Numbered from the stretch's first letter, positions 1-5,628 are shown. The stretch is DNA of 5,629 nt from CAIUVD01 sp044338255 (GCA_044338255.1 JBIILZ010000177.1:1-5629); one strand, 5' to 3'. Notes: generated by a model not told the origin, from the letters alone. Program-made: numbers and translations.

Positions 1-102
1 CACCTGGTCAACAAAAACGGATGGATCTGCATCGCCCTACAGGCGCTTGGTATTTCAGAAGATTGCATCAAGCCCGTGCTTTCACGATTGGCATTATATT
101 AA
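1..102 (+). CDS. Possible 3' end of a gene entering from the left (33 residues)
   Basis: The first reading frame is open from the window edge to a TAA at 100-102. It gives 33 residues of mixed hydrophobic and charged character, including the stretch GWICIALQALGISEDCIK. The first half uses mainly G/C-ending codons and the second half is more AT-rich. I do not recognise a family. If real, this is the C-terminus of a protein that begins outside the window. A chance open frame of this length is quite possible, so the call is weak. Confidence 0.25.
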   Translation, partial: HLVNKNGWICIALQALGISEDCIKPVLSRLALY

Positions 103-119
103 AATTCGAACTCTTGAGT

Positions 120-257
120 GTGCGTTCCAACGCCGAAACCGCCTTCTTCACCGTCGGCGGCAGCACCTTCGTGCTGGTCGCCCATGGCGAGGGTGACGGT
201 GCGGCGAAAGCCTGGGCGTCGATGGCGGCGATCCTCGCCAGGGTCACCGGCAAATGA
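120..257 (+). pseudogene. 3' remnant of an unrecognised high-GC gene
   Basis: The frame ending at the TGA at 255-257 encodes 45 residues containing AETAFFTVGGSTFVLVAHGE and, after DGAAKAWASM, a short helical tail. About 84 percent of its codons end in G or C, as in the intact genes of this window. The frame stays open upstream to about position 21, but there the DNA falls to 40-50 percent GC and the translation loses its protein-like character. A GTG at 120 could formally start a 45-residue peptide, but no ribosome binding site precedes it. The simplest reading is the tail of a gene whose 5' part was lost at a junction near 105-120. It converges on the lipoprotein gene. The family is unknown, and a genuine small protein cannot be excluded. 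Confidence 0.4.
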
Positions 258-311
258 GCCGAGCCCCTCGCCGATCCGCGTCGCGAAACCGGGCGAAGGG
301 CGAGGTCGACC

Positions 312-1244
312 TCAGAGTTTGCGCAAGCCCACTGGGAAGGTCCGGCTATCGTAAGTGACTGTTCCGGTCGCCGCCGTTGCCCGCTTCTTGACGTCGGTCA
401 TGTCGTATTTCCGGTCTGCGATGGTGATGATCAATCGTTCCGCTGCACCCGGGGTGTAGACATAGGTTGCACCCGGAAGAGCGGTGACGGTAGATCCGTT
501 TTTAAGACCAACTGACAGGTCTGCCTTCAGCACCAGGATCTCACCGTTATGGATGTAGGAGGCGGGGCCCACCACCTGCCAATCGCCTGGGATGCGAGCC
601 GCATCACTTGTGGAGCTGCTCGAATCCGAGGAACTCGACGACGAGGAGCTGTCATCAGAAGTCCGGGTGGAGTTTCCGCGCCCACGACCGCGGCCCCGCG
701 GATCGATGACATCGACTCCTGAGCGACGGTCGCCGATGGACATTTCGATTTCGGCTTCCAGATGGCGGGCCGCATCCAGCGACGCATTGGTGAGAATTAT
801 CTTCCCATGGCGACGGAGCTCAGGCTGAGTAACCGATTGGCTATCCCGTCCGGGGCTATCTTCACCGAAATCCACAACCAGTCGGCCGCGCGTGCCGCTC
901 ACGGAATCCGAAATCAGGCCTGAATTATCGCTGTAAGATCCGGAATAGTTACCAGAGCCGTCATCCTCGAGCCGCAGATTGAAACGGATGGGATCGGTCG
1001 CCGCGGCGGAGATACCGCCGCTGAAGGACACCGAGGCCAAGCTGTACCTTAGGGCACCCTGCAAGCCGCTGGCGGCGAAGGCGCTGGCCACCGGCGTGTA
1101 AGTGACCAGGTGGCCACCAGCCAAGCTGGAGCTGGATACCGAGGGCGCCTTGTTGTCCGAGGATCCGCCGCCGGATCCGCATCCGGCGAGACCGACCAGA
1201 GCGATAGTGGAGAGGATGACACCGGTGAAAATATGCGTTTTCAT
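312..1244 (-). CDS. Serine-rich secreted lipoprotein of unknown function
   Basis: This encodes a 310-residue protein with a type II signal peptide. Positive MKTH is followed by a hydrophobic stretch and the lipobox LVGLAGC, so Cys22 should be lipidated and the protein anchored in a membrane, probably the outer one in a Gram-negative host. A flexible GSGGGSS linker follows Cys22. The body looks beta-rich: an N-terminal part (about 45-180), a low-complexity hinge (RGRGRGRG at about 183-190, then an Asp/Ser run at about 196-214), and a C-terminal part (about 217-310) with strand-like stretches such as EILVLKADLSVGL and RLIITIADRKYDM. I recognise no enzymatic motif. The ATG at 1244 was preferred over an in-frame one at 1280 because it has an AGGAG eight bases upstream and places the signal peptide at the N-terminus. 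It seems monocistronic. A structural or surface-binding role is only a guess. Confidence 0.85.
   Translation of the reverse strand: MKTHIFTGVILSTIALVGLAGCGSGGGSSDNKAPSVSSSSLAGGHLVTYTPVASAFAASGLQGALRYSLASVSFSGGISAAATDPIRFNLRLEDDGSGNYSGSYSDNSGLISDSVSGTRGRLVVDFGEDSPGRDSQSVTQPELRRHGKIILTNASLDAARHLEAEIEMSIGDRRSGVDVIDPRGRGRGRGNSTRTSDDSSSSSSSSDSSSSTSDAARIPGDWQVVGPASYIHNGEILVLKADLSVGLKNGSTVTALPGATYVYTPGAAERLIITIADRKYDMTDVKKRATAATGTVTYDSRTFPVGLRKL
603..656 (-). repeat. Ser/Asp low-complexity linker coding tract
   Basis: This tract of the lipoprotein gene encodes a near-continuous serine run interrupted by aspartates, written with mixed AGC, TCC, TCG, AGT and TCA codons. The codon mixture argues for selection on the amino acids rather than simple triplet slippage. 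A run of Arg-Gly pairs lies just before it in the protein. Together they probably form a flexible linker between the two beta-rich halves. Confidence 0.8.
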
Positions 1245-1252
1245 TTTTCGCA

Positions 1253-1257
1253 CTCCT
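1253..1257 (-). promoter_or_regulatory. Ribosome binding site of the lipoprotein gene
   Basis: Read on the minus strand this is AGGAG, followed by an eight-base spacer (TGCGAAAA) and the ATG at 1244. It is the best Shine-Dalgarno match in the window and fixes the lipoprotein start at the signal-peptide methionine. No convincing -35/-10 pair was found upstream. A TAGAAT hexamer lies about 25 bases upstream of the site but lacks a well-spaced partner. Confidence 0.75.
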
Positions 1258-1361
1258 GTGCCACGGGTTATGGGGGTCAATTCTAAGAAAACGATGAGCT
1301 CGGGCCCGGCTCAAACCCGCGCTATCGCTGACCGTGATCGGCCACCGGTGATCCGCCCAGT

Positions 1362-1502
1362 TCAGCCGGCGCGACCGCCATCGAGGGCCTGCACCACCGG
1401 CTCGATCGACGGCTCCTCGATGCGCACATCGGCTACCGGCAGGTGGGCAAGGCACCGCGGCAGGGTCGCGGGCACATCGCCATCCGCTGGCAGCGCGGCC
1501 AT
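1362..1502 (-). pseudogene. Short fragment resembling the C-terminal tail of an ABC-transporter ATPase
   Basis: An ATG at 1502 opens a 46-codon frame ending in TGA at 1364-1362. Codons are mostly G/C-ending. The peptide contains LPRCLAHLPVADVRIEEPSI. The run LPVxDxxIEEPS followed by a hydrophobic pair resembles the extreme C-terminus of ABC-2-type ATP-binding subunits, where a short beta strand precedes a conserved EEPSLE(E/D)VF segment. No Walker A, signature or Walker B motif is present anywhere nearby, so it cannot be a working ATPase. It lies 24 bases downstream of the stop codon of the AlkD-like gene, in the same frame and direction, with no ribosome binding site of its own. It may be the remnant of a neighbour replaced by that gene, or a chance open frame; 46 codons is not significant by length alone. 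The rest of the gap up to the lipoprotein gene (1245-1361) shows only leader sequence. Confidence 0.4.
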
Positions 1503-1526
1503 CCATACAGGGAAGGTTGACCAACC

Positions 1527-2351
1527 TCAGCCAAAGCGGCGCAAACCCCGGCGCAAAATGGCTTCGGTGTGCGTGCCAGGAGCCTCGCGACGCCAGCGCG
1601 CAGCCAGCTCGGCAAGCCAGTCGGGATGCGTCTTGCCTGCATCATTCAGCCAATTGCCCAGCGATAGCTGCACATAGCGCGCGGGGTCGGCGCGCAGCGC
1701 GGTCAACAGCGGCTCGGCCGGGCGCGGATCGGCGAGCAGGTCCTTGAGGTGCGCGCACCACACCCCACGCGGGCGGGTCGCCTCACAGGCGCAGCGACGG
1801 ATATTGGGATCTTCATCCGCGGCCCAGGCCTGCAGCAAGGCCAACGCGGCGGGCACATCGAGCGCCACCTGCGGGCGCAGTTCCATCCACGCCCATTCGC
1901 GGACACCGAAATGCGCGTCGGTGGCGAAGACCCGGACATCGGTCAGACGCTCGGCCAGGCTGCGCCCCGGACGGGCCATAACCGCCACGCACGCCCAGCC
2001 GCGCACGGTGTCGCTGCCGTGGCACGCGAGCTTGCGCAGTTGCGTCGGAGAGCGGTCCGCCAAGGCGGCGCCGATACCGCGCACCCGTTGGAGAATGCCC
2101 AAACCGGCGACGGCGGTGGCGGCAGCCAGCGCCGGCTGCGCCGCCCGCACGCCGATCAGTCCGGGCAAGACCGCCGCCGCCAAGTGCGCCTGATCGATCG
2201 CCAACCACTCGCTCAAGCTGCGCGTCTCCTCGTGACCGTGGTTGAGGGCCTGTAGCACCGCCGGCGGAATCGCCGCCCGGCTGCGAGCACCTTTTCGTAA
2301 CGGGACGGCCGGGGCAGCAGAGGATCTGGTGGCGGACATGGTCGCGAGCAT
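1527..2351 (-). CDS. AlkD-like HEAT-repeat protein (putative DNA alkylation repair)
   Basis: The 274-residue product is a chain of alpha-helical HEAT-like repeats. Motifs typical of DNA alkylation repeat proteins appear in order: TRSLSEWLAID (about 44-53), HFGVREWAWMELRP (about 147-160), DPNIRRCACEATRPRGVW (about 181-198), and DPARYVQLSLGNWLNDAGK (about 222-240) with HPDW after it. The last block matches the family pattern of a repeat reading YVxxSxxNxLNDxxKxxPD. Characterised AlkD enzymes are DNA glycosylases that excise alkylated purines without flipping the base. For this subgroup the activity is inferred and I cannot assign catalytic residues. The frame extends to a TTG at 2459, but that extension overlaps the divergent gene and is low complexity, so I prefer the ATG at 2351; the ATG at 2339 is also possible. 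No strong ribosome binding site precedes either. It diverges from the glycosidase-like gene with a 57-base gap. Confidence 0.8.
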   Translation of the reverse strand: MLATMSATRSSAAPAVPLRKGARSRAAIPPAVLQALNHGHEETRSLSEWLAIDQAHLAAAVLPGLIGVRAAQPALAAATAVAGLGILQRVRGIGAALADRSPTQLRKLACHGSDTVRGWACVAVMARPGRSLAERLTDVRVFATDAHFGVREWAWMELRPQVALDVPAALALLQAWAADEDPNIRRCACEATRPRGVWCAHLKDLLADPRPAEPLLTALRADPARYVQLSLGNWLNDAGKTHPDWLAELAARWRREAPGTHTEAILRRGLRRFG

Positions 2352-2368
2352 CTGCGGATTTCCCGCAG
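2352..2368. repeat. Inverted repeat abutting the AlkD-like gene start
   Basis: CTGCGG and CCGCAG form perfect 6-bp arms around the spacer ATTTC. The element sits between the two divergent genes and directly touches the preferred ATG of the AlkD-like gene. As RNA it would fold just ahead of that start codon, which may explain the weak ribosome binding signal, or as DNA it may be an operator. Either role is inference, and arms of this length arise easily by chance in GC-rich DNA. Confidence 0.4.
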
Positions 2369-2408
2369 GAAAAGATCGCTTTCGGCTCGCAGCTCGCGGC
2401 CCAGGCCC

Positions 2409-3569
2409 ATGCTCGAACGCATGAGCGTCACCTTCGATTGCGATGATCGCCACCAGCAATGGCGGTGGACGCAGGTGCGCTCCCGCCTGCGCGGGCTGAG
2501 CGATGGCTTCGGCGGATCCTTAGCCGCCGACGTGCTGTGTTCGCTGATGTTGAGCGACGATGACGCCGCCCACGCCGCGGTGCGCATCCACCTGCGTCGG
2601 TATTATCTGCATGGGCCGCCTACCAGCGCAGCCGTCCACGCCCTGCCCCTGGCGGCCATCGCCATGGACCTCTGGCAACGCACGCGCGAGCCCGCGCTCC
2701 TAAGCGAGGGCTATGCCCTGGGCGTGTGCGAAGAAGACCGCTGGTCACATCGCCCGGGGCCGGCGCTCGCCCGGCTCACCGCCCTCGGCGCGATCCGCCT
2801 CGCTCTCGTACGCTTGGCGGTAGCACGGGGCGACGCCCACGCCGCTGGCATCTGGCGCCAACGCGTCGAGGCCACCCGCCGGACGCTTCTGCAGCAACAC
2901 TACGATGCCGGCGAGGCCGGCTTTCACGACGACGATGAACTCCCCTGTCCGCCAGCACGCACGTTCACCGTCATCACCTCCGGCCTGCTCGAGCCACCGA
3001 CGCTGGCGCGCATCGGGCAGCGCCATTGGGCCACGCCCGCCCAGCGCCAGTGCCTCGGCGCGCAACTCGCCCCCCTGCCCGCACTGATCACCGCCCGCTG
3101 GCTCGAGCGCAGTGGCCACCTGACCTTCCACGGCGAACTCCTGCAAGCGTGGCTGAGCGCGCCGCTGACGGACTCCCTCCCCGGACTGCTGCAGGTCAGC
3201 GAAGCCCTCGCCGGCCGCCATGGCATCCACCGCCATGCCGGCGGGCTGGCGTGGAATTGCCGACCGCTGGGCAATGGCAGCCGCCACCGCTACCGCCTGC
3301 ATGCCGCCGGCATCGGCGACCTCGACTTGCGCCAAGACCAACAGCACGCCGAGTTGCGCCTCGCCGGTAACCTCATCGCCGAGGTCCGCGGCCCCTGCCG
3401 GATCATCACCGACACCCGTGGCCGCGTGGCGGCAGTGGTCGGCACCGCAGCAGTGGTCGGCACCGCAGCAGTGGTCGGCACCGTCCCGACCGCCACCGCC
3501 ATCACCCTCACCTGCGACGGCACCACACGGGAGATGCTCATCGATCCGCAGGCCTGGGCGACGCTTTAG
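2409..3569 (+). CDS. Hypothetical protein, possibly a six-hairpin (alpha/alpha) glycosidase-like protein
   Basis: This 386-residue protein has no signal peptide or membrane segment and should be cytoplasmic. Residues 30-240 are helix-rich. They include ALPLAAIAMDLWQRTREPAL (about 78-97) and an AxxWRxRVEATRRTL segment (about 146-160) followed by DAGEAGFHDDD, a layout reminiscent of the toroid of GH63/MGH1-like and glycogen-debranching-type glycosidases. About 280-340 reads as a beta domain (RYRLHAAGIGDLDLR, LIAEVRGPCRIITD). I cannot place the catalytic acid and base, so enzyme activity is unproven. Residues 341-358 are three copies of AAVVGT. Codons are strongly G/C-ending throughout, supporting real coding on this strand. 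The start is uncertain: ATGs at 2409 and 2421 are both in frame and neither has a clear ribosome binding site. It is divergent from the AlkD-like gene and convergent with the regulator. Confidence 0.72.
   Translation: MLERMSVTFDCDDRHQQWRWTQVRSRLRGLSDGFGGSLAADVLCSLMLSDDDAAHAAVRIHLRRYYLHGPPTSAAVHALPLAAIAMDLWQRTREPALLSEGYALGVCEEDRWSHRPGPALARLTALGAIRLALVRLAVARGDAHAAGIWRQRVEATRRTLLQQHYDAGEAGFHDDDELPCPPARTFTVITSGLLEPPTLARIGQRHWATPAQRQCLGAQLAPLPALITARWLERSGHLTFHGELLQAWLSAPLTDSLPGLLQVSEALAGRHGIHRHAGGLAWNCRPLGNGSRHRYRLHAAGIGDLDLRQDQQHAELRLAGNLIAEVRGPCRIITDTRGRVAAVVGTAAVVGTAAVVGTVPTATAITLTCDGTTREMLIDPQAWATL
3432..3482 (+). repeat. In-frame 18-bp tandem repeat, nearly three copies
   Basis: The unit GCAGTGGTCGGCACCGCA occurs at 3432 and 3450 and again at 3468, where the third copy is cut to 15 bases. 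The copies are identical at the DNA level. The period is a multiple of three, so the repeat adds AAVVGT units to the protein without shifting the frame. It lies between strand-like segments of the C-terminal domain, where such an insert could form an extended loop or strand. DNA-level identity suggests recent expansion by slippage. Confidence 0.95.
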
Positions 3570-3609
3570 ACAGAAAGGAATCCTGCGCCCAGCCGATGCG
3601 CGACCCGCA

Positions 3610-3627
3610 GCCGGGCTGGTGCCCGGC
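3610..3627. terminator. GC-rich hairpin between convergent genes, candidate bidirectional terminator
   Basis: GCCGGGC and GCCCGGC are perfect 7-bp arms around the tetraloop TGGT. The hairpin lies 40 bases past the stop of the glycosidase-like gene and 21 bases past the stop of the converging regulator gene, where a shared terminator would be expected. There is no T-run on either side, so intrinsic termination may be inefficient. Confidence 0.42.
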
Positions 3628-3648
3628 GCTCCCAGGGTAAGGCGGCCC

Positions 3649-4443
3649 TCACTCCCGTTCTTGGCGCATCCTTCGGCGCCAGGCCGCGGGAGAAGCGCCC
3701 TCGCCACGGCGGAAGACCCGGCAGAATGCTGCGGAATCAGCGAAGCCGCAGGCACGGGCGATGTCGACCACTGGTTGATCAGTGGCGGCCAGCAATTGCC
3801 GGGCGGCATGCAAGCGCCGGCGGACCAGCCATTGGTGCGGACTGATGCCGAGGTGCACGCGGAAGCGTTCGTGCAGGTGCGGCACCGACCATCCGGCTTC
3901 AGCGGCAAGCTCGTTGACGCTGATACCGGCGACATGCTGGCGTTCGAGGATGGCGAGCACCCGTTGCAGCGGCGCCGGCGCCGGAGCACCGGCCCCCGCG
4001 CTGTGGGCGGCGAGCAGCAGGCGGCCATAGAGGAAGGCGAGCAGGGCATCGCGATCCACCGTCTGATCGCCCGAGAGACGCACCGCCGTGCGCACGAAGG
4101 CGCGGACTTCGTCGAGGTCGTCCCAGCGGCTGAGGCGCGGGACGCAGCGCGCGGCACCACGCTCGACAGTGACCGAGATCGCCAGACAGCGGTAGGGATC
4201 GCGGTGATCGCTGCGCGCGATGGTGAGATCGCCGGCAGCCTGCCAAGCAATGCTGCCGGCGGTGACTTCGTACCAGCCGCCGCCTTCATGCGCATGCCGC
4301 CGTACCCAACCGCGGCCGCCGCTGACCAGTTCGATGCGCTCCATTCCCGATTGCAGCAGGTAGGGCACCGGGTCGCGATCGGCGGGCTGGCGATAGAGGC
4401 CAACGCCAAGCAGGCCGCGGACATGGCTTGGTAATCCCGACAT
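3649..4443 (-). CDS. AraC-family transcriptional regulator
   Basis: This is a 264-residue DNA-binding regulator. The C-terminal 100 residues form the paired helix-turn-helix domain of AraC/XylS proteins. The first HTH is around 175-196 (ISVNELAAEAGWSVPHLHER). The linker helix follows (SPHQWLVRRRLHAARQLL, 201-218), then the second HTH at 223-245 (QPVVDIARACGFADSAAFCR) and SPAAW. The N-terminal part (about 35-95, with RIELVSGGRGWVRRHAHEGG) resembles the cupin-like effector-sensing domain common in sugar-responsive members; the ligand cannot be read from the sequence. The total length is normal for the family. An in-frame TAA 21 bases before the ATG bounds the start at 4443, although no good Shine-Dalgarno is present. 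It is transcribed away from the isomerase-like gene, a classic arrangement in which such a regulator controls its neighbour and itself. Confidence 0.93.
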   Translation of the reverse strand: MSGLPSHVRGLLGVGLYRQPADRDPVPYLLQSGMERIELVSGGRGWVRRHAHEGGGWYEVTAGSIAWQAAGDLTIARSDHRDPYRCLAISVTVERGAARCVPRLSRWDDLDEVRAFVRTAVRLSGDQTVDRDALLAFLYGRLLLAAHSAGAGAPAPAPLQRVLAILERQHVAGISVNELAAEAGWSVPHLHERFRVHLGISPHQWLVRRRLHAARQLLAATDQPVVDIARACGFADSAAFCRVFRRGEGASPAAWRRRMRQERE

Positions 4444-4456
4444 CTGGCCAAAACCA

Positions 4457-4468
4457 TAGCTTTAGCTA
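4457..4468. repeat. Short palindrome upstream of the regulator start
   Basis: TAGCTTTAGCTA has perfect 5-bp arms around TT, in AT-rich DNA 13 bases upstream of the regulator ATG. It may be an operator or a small leader hairpin in the regulator transcript. A chance origin is possible. Confidence 0.35.
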
Positions 4469-4494
4469 ATTGAAGTCGAGGCCCGAGATGGGAA

Positions 4495-4524
4495 ATTACA
4501 GGTACTTACCGATACCTTCACCAA
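4495..4524 (-). promoter_or_regulatory. Candidate sigma-70-like promoter of the regulator gene
   Basis: On the minus strand TTGGTG (4524-4519) is followed after 18 bases by TGTAAT (4500-4495). The -10 matches five of six consensus bases and the -35 three of six. It would leave a leader of about 45 bases before the ATG at 4443. The -35 overlaps the first CCAAT of the direct repeat, which would allow autoregulation by occupancy. No comparable plus-strand promoter for the isomerase-like gene was found. Confidence 0.35.
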
Positions 4525-4537
4525 TTTTCGGCCAATC

Positions 4538-4541
4538 GAGG
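4538..4541 (+). promoter_or_regulatory. Ribosome binding site of the isomerase-like gene
   Basis: GAGG is followed by a five-base spacer and the ATG at 4547, a reasonable Shine-Dalgarno that supports this start. It lies right next to the CCAAT/GGCCA element, so a protein bound there would be placed to block expression. Confidence 0.55.
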
Positions 4542-4546
4542 CTTTC

Positions 4547-5293
4547 ATGTCCCACGTCTCAGCCGCCCGCGATGTCGGCGTCCAGTCCTGGTCCTTCCGC
4601 GAATTCAAGACGCCCGCGGCCCTGATCGCCAAGCTCCGCGAAGTCGGCGTCACCAGCACCGAGCTGTGCGCCGTGCAGGCGGACTTCAACGATCCCACCA
4701 AGCACGCGACGCCGATCGCGGAGCTCCAGGCCGCGGGCCAGCGCATCGTCTCCATCGGCGTGCAGACCTTCACCGGCAACGTCGCCGTCGAGCGCCAGTG
4801 GTTTGAATTCGCCAAGGCCGCCGGCGCCAAGCACATCTCGGCGCACTTCAAGGTCGATTCCTTCCGCGATGCGATCAAGGTCGTCAGCGGCCTCTCGGAA
4901 GCCTACGGCATCAAAGTCGGCATCCATTGCCATGGCGGCTACATGTTCGGCGGCTCGCTGGATGCGATCGAGCACATGATCGCCATCGGCGGCGGCTATA
5001 TCGGCGCCAATATCGATACCGCCTGGTGCATGCAGGCCGGTGGTAACCCGGTGCAATGGATCCAGAAGCTGGGCAAGAACGTCATCGGCGTGCACTACAA
5101 GGACTTCGTCTTCGATCGCGCCGGCACGTGGTCGGAAACCGTCATCGGCGAAGGCAATCTGCCGCTGAAGGATACCGTGCAGGCGCTCGACGATGTCGGC
5201 TTCAGCGGCATGGCGGTGATCGAGTACGAAGCTGACACAAACAACCCCGTACCCGCCATCACCCGCTGCGTGCAGGCCATCCGCGCCCTGTAA
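4547..5293 (+). CDS. Sugar phosphate isomerase/epimerase-like TIM-barrel protein
   Basis: This 248-residue cytoplasmic protein belongs to the xylose-isomerase-like TIM-barrel (AP endonuclease 2) superfamily, whose members isomerise or epimerise sugars and related polyols at a divalent metal centre. Barrel-strand motifs follow in order: GVQSWSFREF (11-20), TSTELCAVQ (37-44, with Glu39), KVGIHCHGGYMFGG (123-136), GANIDTAWCMQAGG (153-166, with Asp157), VIGVHYKDF (179-187, with His183), VIGEGNLPL (199-207) and VIEYE (224-228). Asp157, His183 and Glu226 or Glu228 are likely metal ligands by analogy with the family; His127 or His129 sits where other members have an acidic ligand, a variation common in the IHxH-type subgroup. 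The length is slightly short but the barrel looks complete. The substrate is unknown. Its start is supported by an upstream GAGG. It is divergent from the AraC-type regulator, the likely controller. Confidence 0.92.
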   Translation: MSHVSAARDVGVQSWSFREFKTPAALIAKLREVGVTSTELCAVQADFNDPTKHATPIAELQAAGQRIVSIGVQTFTGNVAVERQWFEFAKAAGAKHISAHFKVDSFRDAIKVVSGLSEAYGIKVGIHCHGGYMFGGSLDAIEHMIAIGGGYIGANIDTAWCMQAGGNPVQWIQKLGKNVIGVHYKDFVFDRAGTWSETVIGEGNLPLKDTVQALDDVGFSGMAVIEYEADTNNPVPAITRCVQAIRAL

Positions 5294-5511
5294 TTTGGTT
5301 CAGCGGCAGTCCGGCGCCCATCGTTCGCGCTGGAATGCCGCCGCTCAGGCCAATCGTAAAAAGGCAGCTTGATTACCATTAAATCCAAGTCTCGCTGAAG
5401 ATCCCTGCGACCGCACTTCACGCTGAGGTGATATTCGCAAAGTACTGGGTAGATCGCCCGAGCTATCCAAGATAGTCCTGCGACATCGCCCTAAATCGCA
5501 TATGTAACAGC
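5294..5511. other. Intergenic stretch with no supported gene
   Basis: The composition drops relative to the genes, especially from about 5350 to 5510, where A/T-rich words are frequent. A minus-strand frame runs open through most of it (about 5345-5614) but uses mixed codons and shows no recognisable motif. AGCGGC (5302-5307) and GCCGCT (5340-5345) could pair as a weak stem with a 32-base loop after the isomerase-like stop, but there is no T-run. I see no RNA gene or promoter here. Confidence 0.5.
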
Positions 5512-5628
5512 TCAGGCGGCCTTCCGATAATCCTTTGAAGACTTGGCTTTTGTCGTCATCGGCACCTTCGGCAACCACGGCCTCCCGGCCAGCGCCAGGG
5601 CGATGGCAGCGCACGGGTCGACCCCGTT
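5512..5628 (-). CDS. Possible 3' end of a gene entering from the right (38 residues)
   Basis: A minus-strand frame is open from the window edge to a TGA at 5514-5512. It encodes 38 residues: a hydrophobic stretch (DPCAAIALALAGRPWLP), then a basic tail (TTKAKSSKDYRKAA). About 82 percent of codons end in G or C, as in the intact genes, and the GC content rises sharply compared with the DNA to its left. This suggests the C-terminus of a protein encoded mostly outside the window and converging on the isomerase-like gene. No family is recognised. An overlapping minus-strand frame is also open here, so the assignment is tentative. Confidence 0.35.
   Translation of the reverse strand, partial: NGVDPCAAIALALAGRPWLPKVPMTTKAKSSKDYRKAA

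Larger units (their letters stand above)
4445..4534. promoter_or_regulatory. Divergent control region with paired elements
   Basis: The gap between the regulator and isomerase-like genes carries several symmetrical words. TGGCCAAAA at 4445-4453 is mirrored by TTTTCGGCCA at 4525-4534, an inverted pair with one extra base, at the two edges of the gap. Within the right-hand element, CCAAT occurs at 4521 and again at 4532 in direct orientation, 11 bp apart, about one helical turn, as expected of AraC-type half-sites. Operator function is inferred from position and spacing only. Confidence 0.4.

Noticed and set aside
266..305. CCTCGCC / GGCGAGG stem between the left remnant and the lipoprotein gene as a terminator
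   Set aside because: The arms are 7 bp but the loop is 26 bases and there is no T-run on either strand.
1294..1310. Imperfect GC-rich palindrome (GAGCTCGGGCCCGGCTC) upstream of the lipoprotein gene
   Set aside because: Its symmetry is broken by single-base mismatches and such words are common at this GC content. Its position gives no clear role.
1102..1677. A 191-codon plus-strand open frame across the lipoprotein 5' end and the gap
   Set aside because: It is antisense to the lipoprotein signal peptide and to the end of the AlkD-like gene, both strongly supported, and its translation is Pro/Arg/Ser-rich without motifs.
2352..2459. N-terminal extension of the AlkD-like protein to a TTG at 2459
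   Set aside because: It would overlap the divergent gene, uses a rare start codon, and adds residues with no match to the family pattern.
3220..4434. A 404-codon plus-strand open frame antisense to the AraC regulator
   Set aside because: It overlaps the 3' part of the glycosidase-like gene in another frame and mirrors the regulator. No motif is recognisable, and the regulator's helix-turn-helix domain decides the coding strand.
2745..4457. A very long minus-strand open frame (570 codons) spanning the glycosidase-like and regulator genes
   Set aside because: It runs antisense to one convincing gene and out of frame with another that has clear AraC motifs. The translation is low complexity, rich in Ala, Arg and Ser, as expected for a shadow frame in high-GC DNA.
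5345..5614. An 89-codon minus-strand open frame in the right-hand gap
   Set aside because: Codon use is mixed, there is no recognisable motif or convincing start, and it competes with another frame that has the codon bias of the intact genes. A diverged small gene cannot be fully excluded.
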